This document shows positions 33,345 to 46,599 of a stretch of DNA of 64,000 bases, in pieces (position 1 is the first letter of the stretch; each line of letters begins with the position of its first letter). The translations under genes and the position numbers were made by a program. The DNA is from Topomyia yanbarensis (taxonomy: Eukaryota; Arthropoda; Insecta; Diptera; Culicidae): NCBI RefSeq assembly GCF_030247195.1, contig NC_080672.1, forward strand, positions 378,734,166 through 378,798,165, read 5' to 3'. The notes beneath the pieces are model-generated. The model ran no database searches, was not told the origin of the DNA, and saw only the letters and a list, made by a program, of their open reading frames with translations.

Positions 33345-36300
33345 ATATAATTGATTTTAATATTTCTATCTAACGTTGTTTCAAGCAATCAGGGAAAAGT
33401 TTAAAGCTTGTTATTTGTAGAATAAAATTTTATTGATCCCCCATAAGGGCGGACATTTAGGGTTCTACCTTCTACAAATTGTCTAACTATAAATTTTCGC
33501 ATCGATCTGAAAGTTTCCAAATAGGCTCGTTGTCGAGAGAACGCAATCTAAGAACGAGTTTTAATGGTCAATTTCCCTAAAAGTGAGATTCGAAATTTTT
33601 TAATTGATTAAATAGAAATCATAAAAAACTTTGTCAAAGATACTCGATTCTTGAACTATTAACATATTTTAAAGAAAATTCATTCCAGAGTAGAAATCAA
33701 CACATGACACATTCTTTCGTGACGTTTACAACGATTTGACGCATCTTTCTTCCACAAATATGTTATAACTTTATCAAATGAACACATACATCAAAACTTA
33801 TATCAGATTCGGAGACAAAATTTCACGAAAGATTCAATCAACATAAACAATAGTGTTTGTAAATGTAAAAAATAACTGAAAGATTTAAAATGTAGTAATT
33901 ACAAAAATTCAAAATATTATCTAAATCGCGATGAATGGAAAAAGAAAAAAAACAATGGCAAAACTGAATATTGAAAGAATGTACAAAAAACCAAAAATAG
34001 CAATATCGACCAAATAAAATAAATTTAATTCAACTGATTAAAAATATGTTTAATCGAGATAAACTAAAACAGAGCATATAAAAAATTAATAAAAGAAAAG
34101 AGCAATCAAATTGCAAAGATCAAAGAAGTCGAACATTATTGAACAAATGGTGAAATTAATAAAAAATGGGTAAAGGTAGGAAAATTTGAGAATCAATGAA
34201 ACTGGAAAAAACTGCTACAAATAAAAAAACGCTTTTAATCCACCTAACAGTGTGATGAGACATTTCTTATAACTCTTATCACTCTCTTCGGATATTATAT
34301 CGTTTGAGAACATTTAGAGCATGATGCTTCGCGATGTAAGTTTTTGATAACACATACTACATGGGATAGTGGCAGGACTCAGAGAATCGCTCAAATCAGC
34401 ATAGGACAACATCAGTGCTAGAAATCTCAAACCAAATCAATGGGAAAGCGAAAAAATGGCACATAAAATAGACATACCAACGAATTATTATTAATGCTCT
34501 GTTAATAAAATATCTAAATTGTGGTAGGAAAACTGAATTTTCCTAAAGGGGTTATATATTAGCAATGTTATATTTATATTGTTGTCCTTTTTAAAAAATA
34601 CATATTTTTGTACATCAATAAATGAAAGCCCAATGTTTTCTGCTCTTTAAAAATTAAAAAGATTGTACATCGACACAAATTTAAATTATTTAGCGAATTA
34701 GTGTTAGAGTTCAAATAATTGGCAAACATATATGTCCCATTATTTGACAAAAACTTTCAGAATACCCCTTCCCACCATCCCTCTCGGCGGCCCTGATAAC
34801 GGGCCACTCCCTTAGGGGTTCATATATGTAGCGAAAGATTAGAAATTTTTATTTTTTTTGTTACCAGATTGTAAAATTTTATTAAAGGAATACACCACTG
34901 TAAAGCGCGCAAAATAAGTTTTTTTTCGGAAATTTTACTTGACACAATGTAAAGATAAATCCAGATCCCGTAAAATGGAATTTATAATACTAGTTTTTAT
35001 TTACAAAAAAAGTGTCAACAGTTCAGCTGAGAGAGCTGTATGTGGTAGTCGTGTTTGTCTTCGCTCCCGGTTTAGTTTTCGTTGGTACCCGGGACTTAAT
35101 ACCAATGCCCAATGGTTTCACATATTGTGCATTTTGTGTTTCACATTTTATGAAGTGTAAACAAAGTGCTCTTTACATATTTATTTTGGTGTTAAAATTT
35201 GTTCCGTGGTTGGGGAACATTGGGAAAATTCGGTGCATGTATGTGTGTGAAATAGAGCCACATACCGCGTACAAATCCCAACAAATTGATCAAAAAACGT
35301 GCAAGTGTTCGCCTGCACAACCGGACATCATGTTCGTACGTTGTATGCGTATACACGGGTTCGTGTCATCCATTTTCTCCTTCATCATCACTGGTGTCGT
35401 CTCGCTTTGTTTTGCGTAAAATATTCTTGTGTACGCACTCGGTGTACATACATGGATGTTTAAAATAAATCTGTACCGGATTCTGCACCCAAACAATCAT
35501 AAGGTTGTTAACAAAAAATCATTTTTAATACATATTTTTCATTTGAGAAATAAAACCAGAAATTCCGACTCGTTTTTTTTTGGCTGGAATTCCGTAAAAA
35601 ACAGTCTTAATTCCGGATGAGTTTGACTGGGTAATGTCAATATCAGCTCCAGTTCCAATTCTCGACGCCACTCTGTTTGCTACCTACGGTCGCTTACAGA
35701 GTGGCGGCGAGAAACTGAGATGGAGCTGGTAATATCAGTAGACTTGTCCAGCTGCGTTGGTATTGTGCCGCTTTGACGTTTAAATTGGGAGGCAAACAAA
35801 ACTTTTGTACGGCGAATTGGGAGGCAAATAAATCGTTTCTGGGCCTGAGGGGAGGGCGGTAGTATAAAAATGCGAGATCTCAGTGTGCGTATTTTAAACG
35901 TCAGATATCTCCATAGGATGCGAGAATCTTGCTTGCAGCAAATCAATTGGAGCATGTCAGAGCAAATGTAGGTACTCCTCAAAGATTCGCTCGGATTTCA
36001 CTCAGACATCATCCCCTTGACTCGCTGGAAGCAGGTCTCTCGCATATCGCATTCTAATGTCAGCTTCAGTTCAAGCTAAGTCAGTACCAGCTCCACCTCA
36101 GAGTCCCCCCGTATAAATAAATACCATTACAGAAATCTTTGGAACCACTTCCAAACTATTCATATAATACTCACCATATTGGGAATACTACTGATATGTT
36201 CCACCATTATAATTGAACTGTTATACTACCATACCCATTTTAGTTACCATTTCCAATACCTTACGTGTATCCTATGTTGGAGATTTGTATACTGCATTGC

Positions 36301-36415
36301 ACTTTTGTGCCAGAGATATTGCATATTGCTCTGGTGACCTTTGTTATTCGTATATCTGTTTACCCTGCTCCAAAACACTGTAGTTTAGGATGGTCAAAAA
36401 TCTTCGTCTTACAAT
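33345..36415. other. Unassigned AT-rich stretch
   Basis: 33400-34770 is very AT-rich. At 34785-34797 CGGCGGCCCTG resembles one end of a hAT-type MITE (another at about 38086), with no mate found. A hydrophobic 135-codon frame at 35012-35419 has no recognisable domain. Nothing else supported. Confidence 0.35.
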
Positions 36416-36423
36416 GTAACTGT

Positions 36424-36456
36424 GATAGCTCGATTGGATAAAGCGCCAGTCCACTT
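36424..36456 (+). promoter_or_regulatory. tRNA-like A-box segment, possible SINE head
   Basis: GTGATAGCTCGATTGGATAA followed by AGCGCCAGTC matches the first third of a tRNA (A box form T-R-G-Y-N-N-A-N-N-G-G: TAGCTCGATTGG). No B box follows within 60 bp, so this could be a 5' scrap of a tRNA-derived SINE or chance. Confidence 0.3.
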
Positions 36457-36459
36457 AGT

Positions 36460-37740
36460 TTCACCGAAGCTTTCTTCAGAAGATGACGTGAACAAAATAA
36501 TGTTTCATCAATCGATAGAATTGAAATGTGAAGGGGAAGAGATTTTTTTTTCCACCTAATATTTTATCCATCGCTAGACACAAAATATGCATGCCACCAT
36601 AATCTGTATGGTTCTTGAATGGTATGTTGTCAAAATGTATATGTAAAGCATCACATTTTGGTGTGCTGACTGTTCTTAACAACCCGTTGTTTGTATGGTC
36701 GAGTATGATAAAACGACACTGGTTATGTTCAATATTGTACTAGGCAATGGTTAATCTAATGTTGAACGAACCATATTGGAAATGGTTTTGAAACGATTGA
36801 TGCAATGGTTGGCAAATGGTACACATTTATGCGGGCGATTACAAAAATCTGTAATCTATACCGCACATAATCTGTACCAAAAATCTGTACCTTTCCAGAT
36901 AAATCTGCACTTGTAGCATCGCTGATCGGATGGGTGTACGTTAGACTGCCCAGAAAAATAATGAATTTATGATAAATGAATTATAATGAAACTCAATCGA
37001 CCCACCCTTGAGTCGATTCCTAGTCCCACCAGGAGTACTTGCACCAAAGCAAATCGGTCAAGTACAGCAACCGGACCAACGTGCCTGAAGTTTGAATGGG
37101 ATTTTTGACAATTTATATGGAGAAAACCCACAAGCTCGCATTTTCGCCACTAGATGGCACTGTATGCATCGTACTATCACTGTAAGTGGAATTAAGAAAG
37201 ATAATTTAATTGTCTACAACTTTATCGAAGACTGCTAGTCAATCTGGCTTTGTTAAAAGAAGTTATATTTTTAACGAAGTGATATCTGAGTCAGTTTTGC
37301 GCTTCCAAATAAATTGGGGTTCAATGGGGTAAAGTAAACCCAAATGACACTTTTAAAATAATATTTGTCAACGCCAAGAGGGGCCCTCCTTAACAATTAG
37401 GGCCTGCAATCCGAGGATGATGTTTATGAGGACTGGGTGCTGGGCGATTCCTGGTAAGGAAAAGGGCAACGCAAAATTGCAAAATAATCCAATGGATTCT
37501 TCCGGGCGAATTCGGATTTACCTGAACGAAGACACGGAATTCGCCTCCAAAAACTGGTGTGGCAATCCTAAGCAGGGTTTTTTTTCTTTCAATAATTACT
37601 TTCAATACTAATCCAGCGCTTTCGAAGATTGGAAATTCAATAAATCAAAAAAATCGATTTAAAATTGGCGGAATTTGAAGACAACCTCATGACTTCTAAT
37701 CAAACTATTTAATTGTTTAACTCTTACAAGTCTGATCATA
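36460..37740. other. Unassigned spacer
   Basis: GTGTACGTTAGACTGCCCAG at about 36935 resembles GTGTACGTTAGGCTGTCCCA at 61598, a possible shared repeat end. No gene supported. The frame at 37417-37611 has no known motif. Confidence 0.35.
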
Positions 37741-37744
37741 TTTT

Positions 37745-37872
37745 TGTTTCGATTATAGATATTTCAACCTTAAGGTCATTCGCTTCTTCATTCAGGTTAG
37801 GAATTTTCCTATAACAAATCTCTATTCCAGTGTGCGGGGTTGAGATTCGAACCCAGGTGAGCTGCGTTCATT
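37745..37872 (-). mobile_element. tRNA-derived SINE fragment, copy 1
   Basis: On the minus strand: CAGCTCACCTGGGTTCGAAT, a perfect pol III B box (GGGTTCGAATC), then CCCCGCACAC, an A-rich middle, and the tail phrase AATGACCTTAAGGTTGAAAT. The same order is found at 55590-55705. The head containing the A box is missing in both, so both are 5'-truncated. SINEs of this build are known from mosquitoes; the exact family was not determined. Confidence 0.65.
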
Positions 37873-38017
37873 ACGATGGTGTAAACATAGTTGATATCAT
37901 ATACTAGTTTAGAATATTCGCCATTCTAGTTACCTCAAGATATTGAATTTTAATTGTATTCTCAAATAAATTTTTGTCGAAAGAGTATATGTCAAAATTT
38001 TAGTTTCTGTTAAAAAT

Positions 38018-38096
38018 CCGGGCCCCTTCAAAACTCCGGGCCCGGGGGGAAACACTCTGGTCCACCCCCCCCCCCCCCCCCCTCTCGGCGGCCCTG
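38018..38096 (+). mobile_element. MITE right-end fragment with an 18-C run
   Basis: CTCGGCGGCCCTG closes a G/C-rich patch with CCGGGCCC repeats and a run of about 18 C (38067-38084). The same terminal phrase occurs at 34783-34797. Only this end is present. It is most like hAT-type termini. Confidence 0.4.
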
Positions 38097-41000
38097 CCTG
38101 TGACCGCATAGAGGGCGCCAACACTAACTTTTCAACAGAAAGAGATAGAAATTAGGTGTCTTTCATAAAGTTGTAGAACAGGCATTTTGCAATAATTTTT
38201 TCTGAACTTCTCGATATTCTACAAAAAGCAGAGTACAAAAAGCACAAGTAGGTCAAAAACTTTGACTGTTATTCGAGACTCTTAATTCATGAAACATAAT
38301 CAAATAGCTCATCAAACTTCCCGTTCCACAGCTGCGAAAAAAGAAAGGAACGATACTATTTGAAATATTCTGTTATTGTTTTTTGGTTGATATTGGTGGT
38401 TAATTTCAAACAAATAATATTTTTGACAATACATTTTGACATTCGGTTTATTTGCTAAAACTAAGCTACTAACCAATTGTGAATGATTTCATGGCTTGTC
38501 ATACGACCATATTTTGAAAATAAAGTAAATATATTTTCATTATTTTATTATTTAGTTATTAGATGGTTATTAGATGGTTAATAAAATTTCCTACTAAATA
38601 AAGTCTGCATATTTGAGCTAAGGAAATAAAGCTGTTAGAAGTTTGAAAATCATTTTAAAGATAAATATTTGCTAAAAATATTATATTAACCGTATTATTT
38701 ATTTGTTGGTTTCATTCATCAAAATTTAATGATTTTAAATTCAAGTTTATGCGTATGCGTATTCTCTCAATCACATTCCTAATCCGGCGGGTATTTTCAA
38801 CCGAAACAAACGACCTGCCCTTCGATAGGTTACAATCCGGGATCAATTCTTTCTTTAGCACATGCATCAGAGCAAAACCTCGGAAGGGTGATGATCCGAT
38901 CCCGACCGAGTCAAGGCACAGAAAAAAAACCTATTTCGTCTCGATTTTGTTTGTTTTTATTTCATCAACGACAGGATCAAATTGAAATTTATTCTCTCGG
39001 CGCACCACACCGCACCGGTACAGTGTAAATAAAACATCGACGGCGTAGCGTCGTCGTCGTCGTCGTCATCGTCGGTGACCTTAAGCTTCAAAAGTGAGCA
39101 TCGCGCGCCTCGTCATGGCCTGCTGAAGTTCAAAGCGGTCGCCTCCGGGAGCGAGCTGCCTGCTTCCGTGACGACGATACGACGACGGCGACAGCGGTAA
39201 AAAGGTACACGTTGCGGGAAGACTGAAGGCGGAGTGGGCCATGGCCCATGACCAAGCTTTATTGCGTTTAATTTAACGAATAATTTGACAATTATGAGCC
39301 ACTTTACACGCTCCGGTTGACGTTCATATTAAACCCTGAAGATGGGGCGCACGATTAATATTCCGTTTTGAGATGGGAAGTAATTTTGTCCGGTAAATTT
39401 TATTGATCCACGGGATTAGACATGATTTATGCATTTTTCCTCCCGAAAACGTTGATCTTCTGCTATTCAAAAGACAAATTACCAAACAATTAAAGCCATA
39501 TCAACTCGATTTGGTAGCTCGTTCAAGTGCTGAGCCATAGCGAAGAACGTTTATTCCCCCAAAAACCCGAACCTTTTCGTTACGGCCATCAGAAACAGTA
39601 TGCGAATTCTCACCGTTCCACATGGATTCCCCTCCAAATATCTTTCCAGAACGAGCACATATTACGAGCAGCAGAAAAAACTGCAGCCTCAGGCCATAGA
39701 AAAAAAAGCGAACCATAATCTAGAGGGTCTAACCTAAGTCATTTATTTATAAACATAACCTCTATAAATGGTTCGTAATCGAAGATTGATGGGAAAGGGG
39801 ACCGACACAATGTGCACACATATACGAAGAGGGGGCAGTTGAATGCGGTGAAATACGAACCGACGAATGTGTCAAAGGTCGGATATCCCGAAGGGATGAA
39901 TGGCACAAAAGCGTAATACTTACAAATTGAACCCTCGTGCTGGCGGCGGCGGCAACGGCCACGACCAAAAAGGGATCAATCGACATTTGTCATGGCGAAT
40001 AGATGCTTCACACCTTCTTCCAGCGCCGTCAAGGGCTTTGTTTGTTTAGGATTTGTCAGTGAAAATAATTGAAATTTGAGTTGTTCCAGGTTGTGCCAAC
40101 GGTCACCACGCGTAGCGCCGCCACAAACGGAGCTGCATCGGAGGACTTTTCAATTGTCCATGGCTATGTGATCTTGCCGCAAGCCGTGAGCATGGTCCAT
40201 CGGCTCGGACCCGGTGATACCAAGATTTCGTGATAATTGCCGGGTAATTCCGCCGATTATAGGCATCTCGTGTTACTTGCGGTGTACAGTTTCGCCGACA
40301 ATCAAAGCAAGCGCATGAATGAGGAAGGCCACGCAGATCGTTTCGGTAAGAAGTTCAAAGAGTTTGCTTATTGCACAGACACAGAAACGATGCGTCAAGA
40401 TTCTAATTAGTTGGCGCACTCTTTTTCTTCTCTGTTGCTGGGTTCTTACTGAGGCCCGCGTCCCGTACCTACCGATACTGGGCATATGGTATTGAGCCTG
40501 TTTCCCAAGCACTCTTGAAGTTGAGTTCAAGTACTTTAACACAGCCGTCACTTTTTTTTCGTTCCATGAATGAAGCGAACCCTTCTCATGTTGTTCCGTG
40601 TATCACACACACACATAGGAATTACGTTTCGTTTTTTATCCGGCAATATATTTCGGGAAACACTTTTCAAACTCATTGTACCGTAATTACCTCTCAATCG
40701 GTAATAATAGACCAAGGCTATATCCTTGTTTTCCTATCAACACGGGTTGATCTGTATTGTTATTCCATTACAAGCTGAGGATCCTTTTATCAGGAGGTGC
40801 AGTCCATTAGGGGTTTATATTATTAGACAACATTTAGTTTTTTTTCGTGACCCGGTTTCGGAAAGATACACGCAGAAATAATGCACCTTGAGAGGGATTA
40901 TGTGTAAAACATCCGGCCGAATGTGACAAATAGTAGCACTCGTTGTTCGTTGCATATCGATATCTAAATTTTCTAGCTGGCGATGCAATGCGAATGTGTA

Positions 41001-43205
41001 AGTATAGTTCAAAGCACTGAGAAGCCATAGTATTGACAAGGTCCATCATTGAATGTAACAATTAATCAATTGAGCTATTCTTATCAGTTGCATTCTTGAA
41101 ATGGAACTCTAACTCTGTGCTCCACAACAGAACTCAAATTTTCCTTGGGTTTCAATCCGATCTGAAAGGCCGTAAAGCACTTAGAACTCACACCCCAAAT
41201 TCTTCAAAAAGCAGATTGCTCTTTTCACCCCCTCGATACAGTAACGCCACAAACACTGTACGCTCAACTTCCTTTCCTTTTTCCGCCATATAGGGGGTAA
41301 ATGAATCAATCTACAGCACACGACCGCCAACAGATACCTAAACAGGAGTTACAAGTACAATCCAAAGGGGGAGAACAACTGAAATCGTTGCTTTCTATTA
41401 ACTCTTAATGGAGTTGTATGCGGTACGTTATGACGACTAGTGACCGTGGCCGCAGCCGATACGAAATTGCTAAAATTCCCAAAGGGTTAATTAAAAAACG
41501 ATTTACGGCAACCGCATTCATATCCTTGCGTCTCGCTGCGGCTGGGGTCGTGGCAACGTCGCGCCGCCGCCGCCGCCGTGCATCAATTTGACAGTTCAAG
41601 GTTAATAACTTTTTCTTGTTCAAAAGAAACAAGCAATGCTGAAACAAAAAAAAAACCTCCCGACAGCAAAATCAAAACAGGAAACAGCAGATGGTTCTCT
41701 ATTTCTCCTAGTGTAATTTTGTCCCACTCGTTGCCGTACCTCGCGTTCAGATCCTCCCCGCACACCCACCGAAGCCCACATCGCGGATGAGTCAGGAAAG
41801 GTGTGGTGCGCGCTACGATTCGGCCTGGCTGTAATTAGCAGCAATTTAAAATTAACATAAAACGTGTTCTTTTATCCACGTGTTCGCGCAAAAGTGTTTC
41901 CTACACGGGCGAAATGCGCTCGCCGGAGGAAAAGTAGAAATCGATTAAAAAAGATGATAATTTAGAGCTGCGCTGCTCTCGCGAAGGCAACGCCAAGAAG
42001 CCAACTTGGGGTAATCAATATAATTTCTGATATGATTTCCTTCGAAACACGACTTAGAGACGAGTAGCTAGACTAGAACGGCTGACCGCGCGCCCCTGCT
42101 CGGTCTGACCAGCGCTGCCGGGGCCTGGACCACGAGGCTAAGATTAAAGAGAAACCGCGCGCGTCCGCAACACGCGGATATTTCTCGCAGATGTCGGTGG
42201 AGTCTTCAGCAATTCAGCTGATGCGTGTATAGCATATGGGCGAAGCCCTCCGATGCCCCGGGGCCAACCTACGCGCGGAGAGTGCGCTATTAATTTCAAC
42301 TCCTTTTGTTTTGATTTGTTTTAAACTTCCATTCACTCGCCCATTCATATGCTGATGGAGGCCTGCACTGCCGCATGGTTAACGGATGGCGGCTGTTGTT
42401 CCCTTTAAATAACTATACGACCACGCAGGAGGAAATCCCATATTCGCACACACAATACTGGAACAGGAAAGCACAGCACAAAATCGAGCGGTAAATGTCG
42501 TTAATTAGGGGGTTCCATGGGTAGTGCCATTGTTGGTTGATTAAAAAATTAGCCCGGTCGCAGAGGGGAGGAAGGGCTGTGTTTGCGGTATTATCCATTG
42601 AGAAATCTGGTACGTGCATTGTGTGATGCTGAACACATTTCGCATTTCGTATAACATCCGTAAGTCAAACTGGACGAAAGGAAACTGTCAACAACCGCTG
42701 TACAATATTTTGACTTATGCATTGTGAATTGGACGACCGGGACCTCCATTGTGATTTAAGAACGCCGGTTGCAGATAGGTTTTTGGGACCATAACGATTT
42801 CTACTTAGAAGATATCAGATTTTGACTAATAAGAATGCGATATTTCAGTTTAGTAAATTCCCAATTTTCCAAAGTTGAACATATCGTAATGGTAATACGT
42901 CAGATTCCAGAATTGCGAGTCTCTTGGATAAAAATATCATTGGTTTGTGAAAGATCTGTCTATTTTTCGTTAATATAACAACATGAAAACAAATACACTT
43001 CAAGAATAAAGTTACTTTTAAAAAGTTAGGATCAACGATTCGATCTTTCCTCATCAGTTTGTCGACCAACATGACCACCTCATTGACATTGAATCCAAAA
43101 AGAACGTAACTTGGGTTCACAAGAAAACTACTGGTCACGGATGATACCCCTTAAGTGAGACGTTACTGATTAGATAATAGCGAAAGTGCAGTACCGTTTT
43201 TATGA
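38097..43205. other. Long stretch without recognised transposons
   Basis: From about 38900 to 42600 the sequence is GC-richer and free of the transposon and LINE motifs seen elsewhere. It carries trinucleotide runs such as CGTCGTCGT (39044-39066) and GCCGCCGCC (41558-41576) and CpG-rich patches (42080-42290). Short frames exist on both strands with no domain. It is the best candidate in the window for conserved single-copy host DNA (intron, enhancer or UTR), but I cannot show a gene. Confidence 0.35.
39043..39075. repeat. (GTC)n microsatellite
   Basis: GTCGTCGTCGTCGTCGTCATCGTCGG-type run of about nine units with one interruption, preceded by GGCGTAGC. Confidence 0.85.
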
Positions 43206-43209
43206 ATGG

Positions 43210-43265
43210 GCACACAGGGTCAGGGCAAGGGGCCCCGGGCTTTCAGGGGCCCCCAGCTTAGGATG
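43210..43265 (+). mobile_element. MITE-like terminal fragment, mate of 8231-8283
   Basis: CAGGGTCAGGGCAAGGGGCC ... GGGGCCCCCAGCTTAGGATGAATATA corresponds to the patch abutting DD37E copy 1. Only one end is recognised here too. Confidence 0.45.
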
Positions 43266-43269
43266 AATA

Positions 43270-43969
43270 TAGAATCATTTTGAAGGCTATGTTCCAAAAA
43301 AGCAGCAATCAATTGGTTATAACTCTTTAGCGTGTGGGTAACATTGAATCAGTTGCTCGGATTTGTACATTGGACGTTAGCTCATGTGATGTTTAAAGAG
43401 CACCAGACAAGAGATGGGCAAAACAGTTCACTTCGAAGAGCCACTCCCGACTGAACAGTTCTGTAAAAAAAACTAGTTCACATGAACCGTTCTTCCGTTC
43501 AGCTGATATTTTATTTGTATCAATCGAATGGTTCTGAAAATATTCGAATCTGGAAGAGGCACCAAAAACTGTTATATCTCTGTATGCTGAACGGATTCAC
43601 CAAGGGTGGCGAGTTCTTAGTGATGTATAATGACAGAAATAGGGAAGGAGATGGATATTTTCATTTTGCTTGTGTGTCATTCTTCACCTGGTTCTATACT
43701 GGAAGAGCACCGAGAGTGGTTTATAGGAAGGCAAGTCAGTTCACTTTGATTCTTTTGCCTAAAAACGTACTCATAATTTTAAAGGTAAAATTCATTTTTT
43801 CACTGTAGATCGAAAACTGTTCTACTGTAATTTTTTTGTACCACATTTTCGGATTCAGCACACGATTTTACATTGAAAATGACCACTAGCTTATTTAGTT
43901 CAGAAATGCTGTAAACTAGTGTAACGAGTTGGGTAAAGAAAAGGTAGATAATGTCCAGGATATTATCGG
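43270..43969. other. Unassigned spacer
   Basis: A frame of 108 codons (43482-43808) has no recognisable motif. No other feature. Confidence 0.35.
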
Positions 43970-46291
43970 GGTGTTGACGTAGGACATTTTTTTGTGTACA
44001 AATTTTCTGTATAACGTTAAAAAAAACATGCCACTTTTACTGGTCGTTCGGCAAATTTGCCAAAATCTATACACTCTTATTGACAGATATTTATATACAC
44101 TTTATGCGGATAACTCGGTAATAAATTTGTTTTACTGAATTGATTGCCATAAGGGGGATTCCACGAAGATCCGTCCGAAAATATTTAAAATCGTGACCGA
44201 CCATCTTAGATTCCTTTAAAACTTTACACGTTTGATCGGCATGGAAGACTAAACAACAGAGCAGTTTTTTAAAAGGGCGTAAACATTTCTACGTGCATTA
44301 ATTTCAAAAATTTTTTTGCTCAATTACTGTATTTTATACAGCAAAACTTTCTGACAACGAGTTTTGGAGAATGAATATTACGAAACGAAAAAAATATACA
44401 CTGAAAAAAATGTTGTGTCACAAAAACAAAAATTTGTATTAAAAATTTAAATTGCAAAAAACAATTTTTTCTAATTTTATATATTTTGTCAACAAGAACC
44501 TAAAGTGAAAAGAAACATTTTGAATATAATTGTATGATGGAGAATTTATCGGTAAAAAGTTTTTTTAACAAAAACTTTATACATGTTTTAATATTTCAAA
44601 CTAATTGACATACAAAACTGTAATTTTATTACTGAATATAATTCTAAGCATCATTTTAAATCAATATGCATTTAACAAAAATCTTCCAAAATGCGATATT
44701 TTTCGAGATATTTGGAATTTATTTTCCAGCGAAACAGTTAATTCGTGTGATTATGCCATTTTCAAACCTTATTCGCGTTACCTCATCATAAAATGTCAAA
44801 AATCTAATGTTTATCGTTTTAAAGACGTAAAAGAAACTTTTTCAGTGTATTTGGATCATGGAGAAGCTTTCAATAAAAAAGTTTTCTTAGCAACAACTTT
44901 TGACACATTTTTATAATTCATACTATTTGCAGTCAAAAATTCAATTTTCTTTTTGAATATGATTCAAAACGCTATTTTAAATCAAAATGCTGATAACAAA
45001 AATTTTCTGAAATGTAGTAGTTCTCGAGATATTTCAAATTTTGTTTTAACGACACAATTCTTTTATTTTATTACAACCTTTTCAGAAGGTATTCGAGTTT
45101 CTCCATCACCAACAATAAGTTTTTCAAATGGCTCATAACATTTCCTATAACTTTCTCTATGACATCATGGTGATATTGTTAACCATTTGAAAGCTATAAG
45201 AAAACAATCAAAATACTATTTAACCATAGTGTCTTATGATTAAACTAAAATAGGTCGATCATATTTTGGTTGTATTCATGTAGCTTTAAAATGGGTTATA
45301 ATATCGCCTTGATATCAAAAGAAGTTACAAGAAATGTTATGGGCGTTTTGAAAAACCTTTTGCTGCTGATGGAGAAACGTAAAGGTCGTAATAAAACAAA
45401 ATAATTGTGTTGTTAATACAAAATTTAAAATATCTCGAGAACCACTACATTTCAGAAAATTTTTGTTATGAGCATTTTGATTTGCAATGGCGTTTAGAAC
45501 CATATTCAAAAAGAAAATTGTGTTTTTGATTGCAAATAGTATAAATTATAAAAATATATCAAAAGTTGTTGTTAAGAAAACTTTTTTTATAGAAAGCTTC
45601 TCCATGATCCAAATACACTAAAATAGTTTCTTTTTCGTCTTTAAAACGATAAAAAGTAGATTTTTGACATTTTATGATAGGGTAACGCGAATAACTTTTA
45701 AAAAGGGGATAATCATACGAATTAACTGTTTCGCTGGAATAAAATTCCAAATGTCTCGAAAACTATCGAATTTTGATTTAAAATGATACTTAGAATTATA
45801 TTCAGTAATAAAATTACAGTTTTGTGCGTCAATTAGTTTGAAATTTTAAAACATGTACAAAGTTATTGTTAGAAAAACTGTTTTACTGATAAGTTCTCTA
45901 TCATACAATTATATTCAAAATATTTTCTCTTTAGGTTTTTGTTGACAAAATATAAAAAATTTAAAAAATGGGTTTTTTTGCAATCAAAATTTTTAACACA
46001 AATTTTTGTTTATGTGAAAAATGACACAACATTTTTTTCAGCGTATATTTTTTTCGTACATAAATATTCATTCCCCGAAACTCGTTTTCAGAAAGTTTTG
46101 ATGTATAAAATACAGTAATAGAACAAAAAAATGAAATTAACGCACGCAATGTTTACGCCCTTTTGTAAAATTGCTCTTGAATCAAATTATTGCTATTGTC
46201 AAAATCAAACTTAATGTGTAAATTTAGCCGTTGGAAAAAGATACAAGCAGAATTTTAATATGATACGCCAACGAATAGTCCTACGTCAACA
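43970..46291. mobile_element. 2.3-kb foldback element, arms over 1 kb
   Basis: Termini are GGTGTTGACGTAGGAC (43970-43985) and its exact inverse GTCCTACGTCAACACC (46277-46292 within a base). The inside is an imperfect inverted repeat throughout. Left arm runs to about 45205 and right arm starts near 45270. Paired landmarks are GTATTTTATACAGCAAAACT / ATGTATAAAATACAG, ATGTTGTGTCA / TGACACAACAT, CATCATTTTAAATCAA / TTTAAAATGAT, TATTTTCCAGCGAAACAG / TTTCGCTGGAATAAAAT, CATGGAGAAGCTTTC / GAAAGCTTCTCCATG. No transposase. No clear target duplication (flanks TATTATCGG and GCTGTTATG). A one-arm relative is at 1598-1965. The short frames on both strands are arm copies of each other, not genes. Confidence 0.88.
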
Positions 46292-46299
46292 CCGCTGTT

Positions 46300-46520
46300 A
46301 TGTCCCAGAGATTACACACCCTAGTTGGACTTTTCTGAATCGATTGATATTTAAATACCGCTGATGCATCAACAATGACAGCGCTACAGTCGTTTAAAAT
46401 TATGCCGCATTTTTGTGTTGCGGATCGAATTTCAAATTACAGTTTTACACCTAGCCCCAATCTTAGTCGAGTAAATCATTTTCAATGCCGTTAGGTGGAT
46501 CAGGTTTGTTATAACAAATT
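46300..46520. other. Short unassigned spacer
   Basis: Nothing recognised. Confidence 0.35.
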
Positions 46521-46598
46521 CGATGCAAATTTTAAAGTTCTATCTTGCTTTCATTTGCACTATATGAAAGCAAGATACAAACTTTAAAATTTGCATCG
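46521..46598. repeat. Hairpin with about 34-bp stem and 9-nt loop
   Basis: CGATGCAAATTTTAAAG ... CTTGCTTTCAT (46521-46554) pairs with ATGAAAGCAAG ... CTTTAAAATTTGCATCG (46564-46598). There is a single small bulge at TTC/GTT, and the loop is TTGCACTAT. The size and shape resemble a pre-miRNA or a tiny MITE. It could equally be an internal piece of a decayed foldback. Confidence 0.85.
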
Positions 46599-46599
46599 C

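Noticed and set aside
35012..35419. 135-codon hydrophobic frame as a membrane protein gene
   Set aside because: The hydrophobicity stems from T-rich DNA (many Phe, Val, Leu codons). No clean membrane pattern or family, and an overlapping frame is equally open.
37830..37872. B-box sequence as a genuine tRNA gene
   Set aside because: No acceptor stem, anticodon arm or A box in the right place; the flanks match the SINE at 55590 instead.
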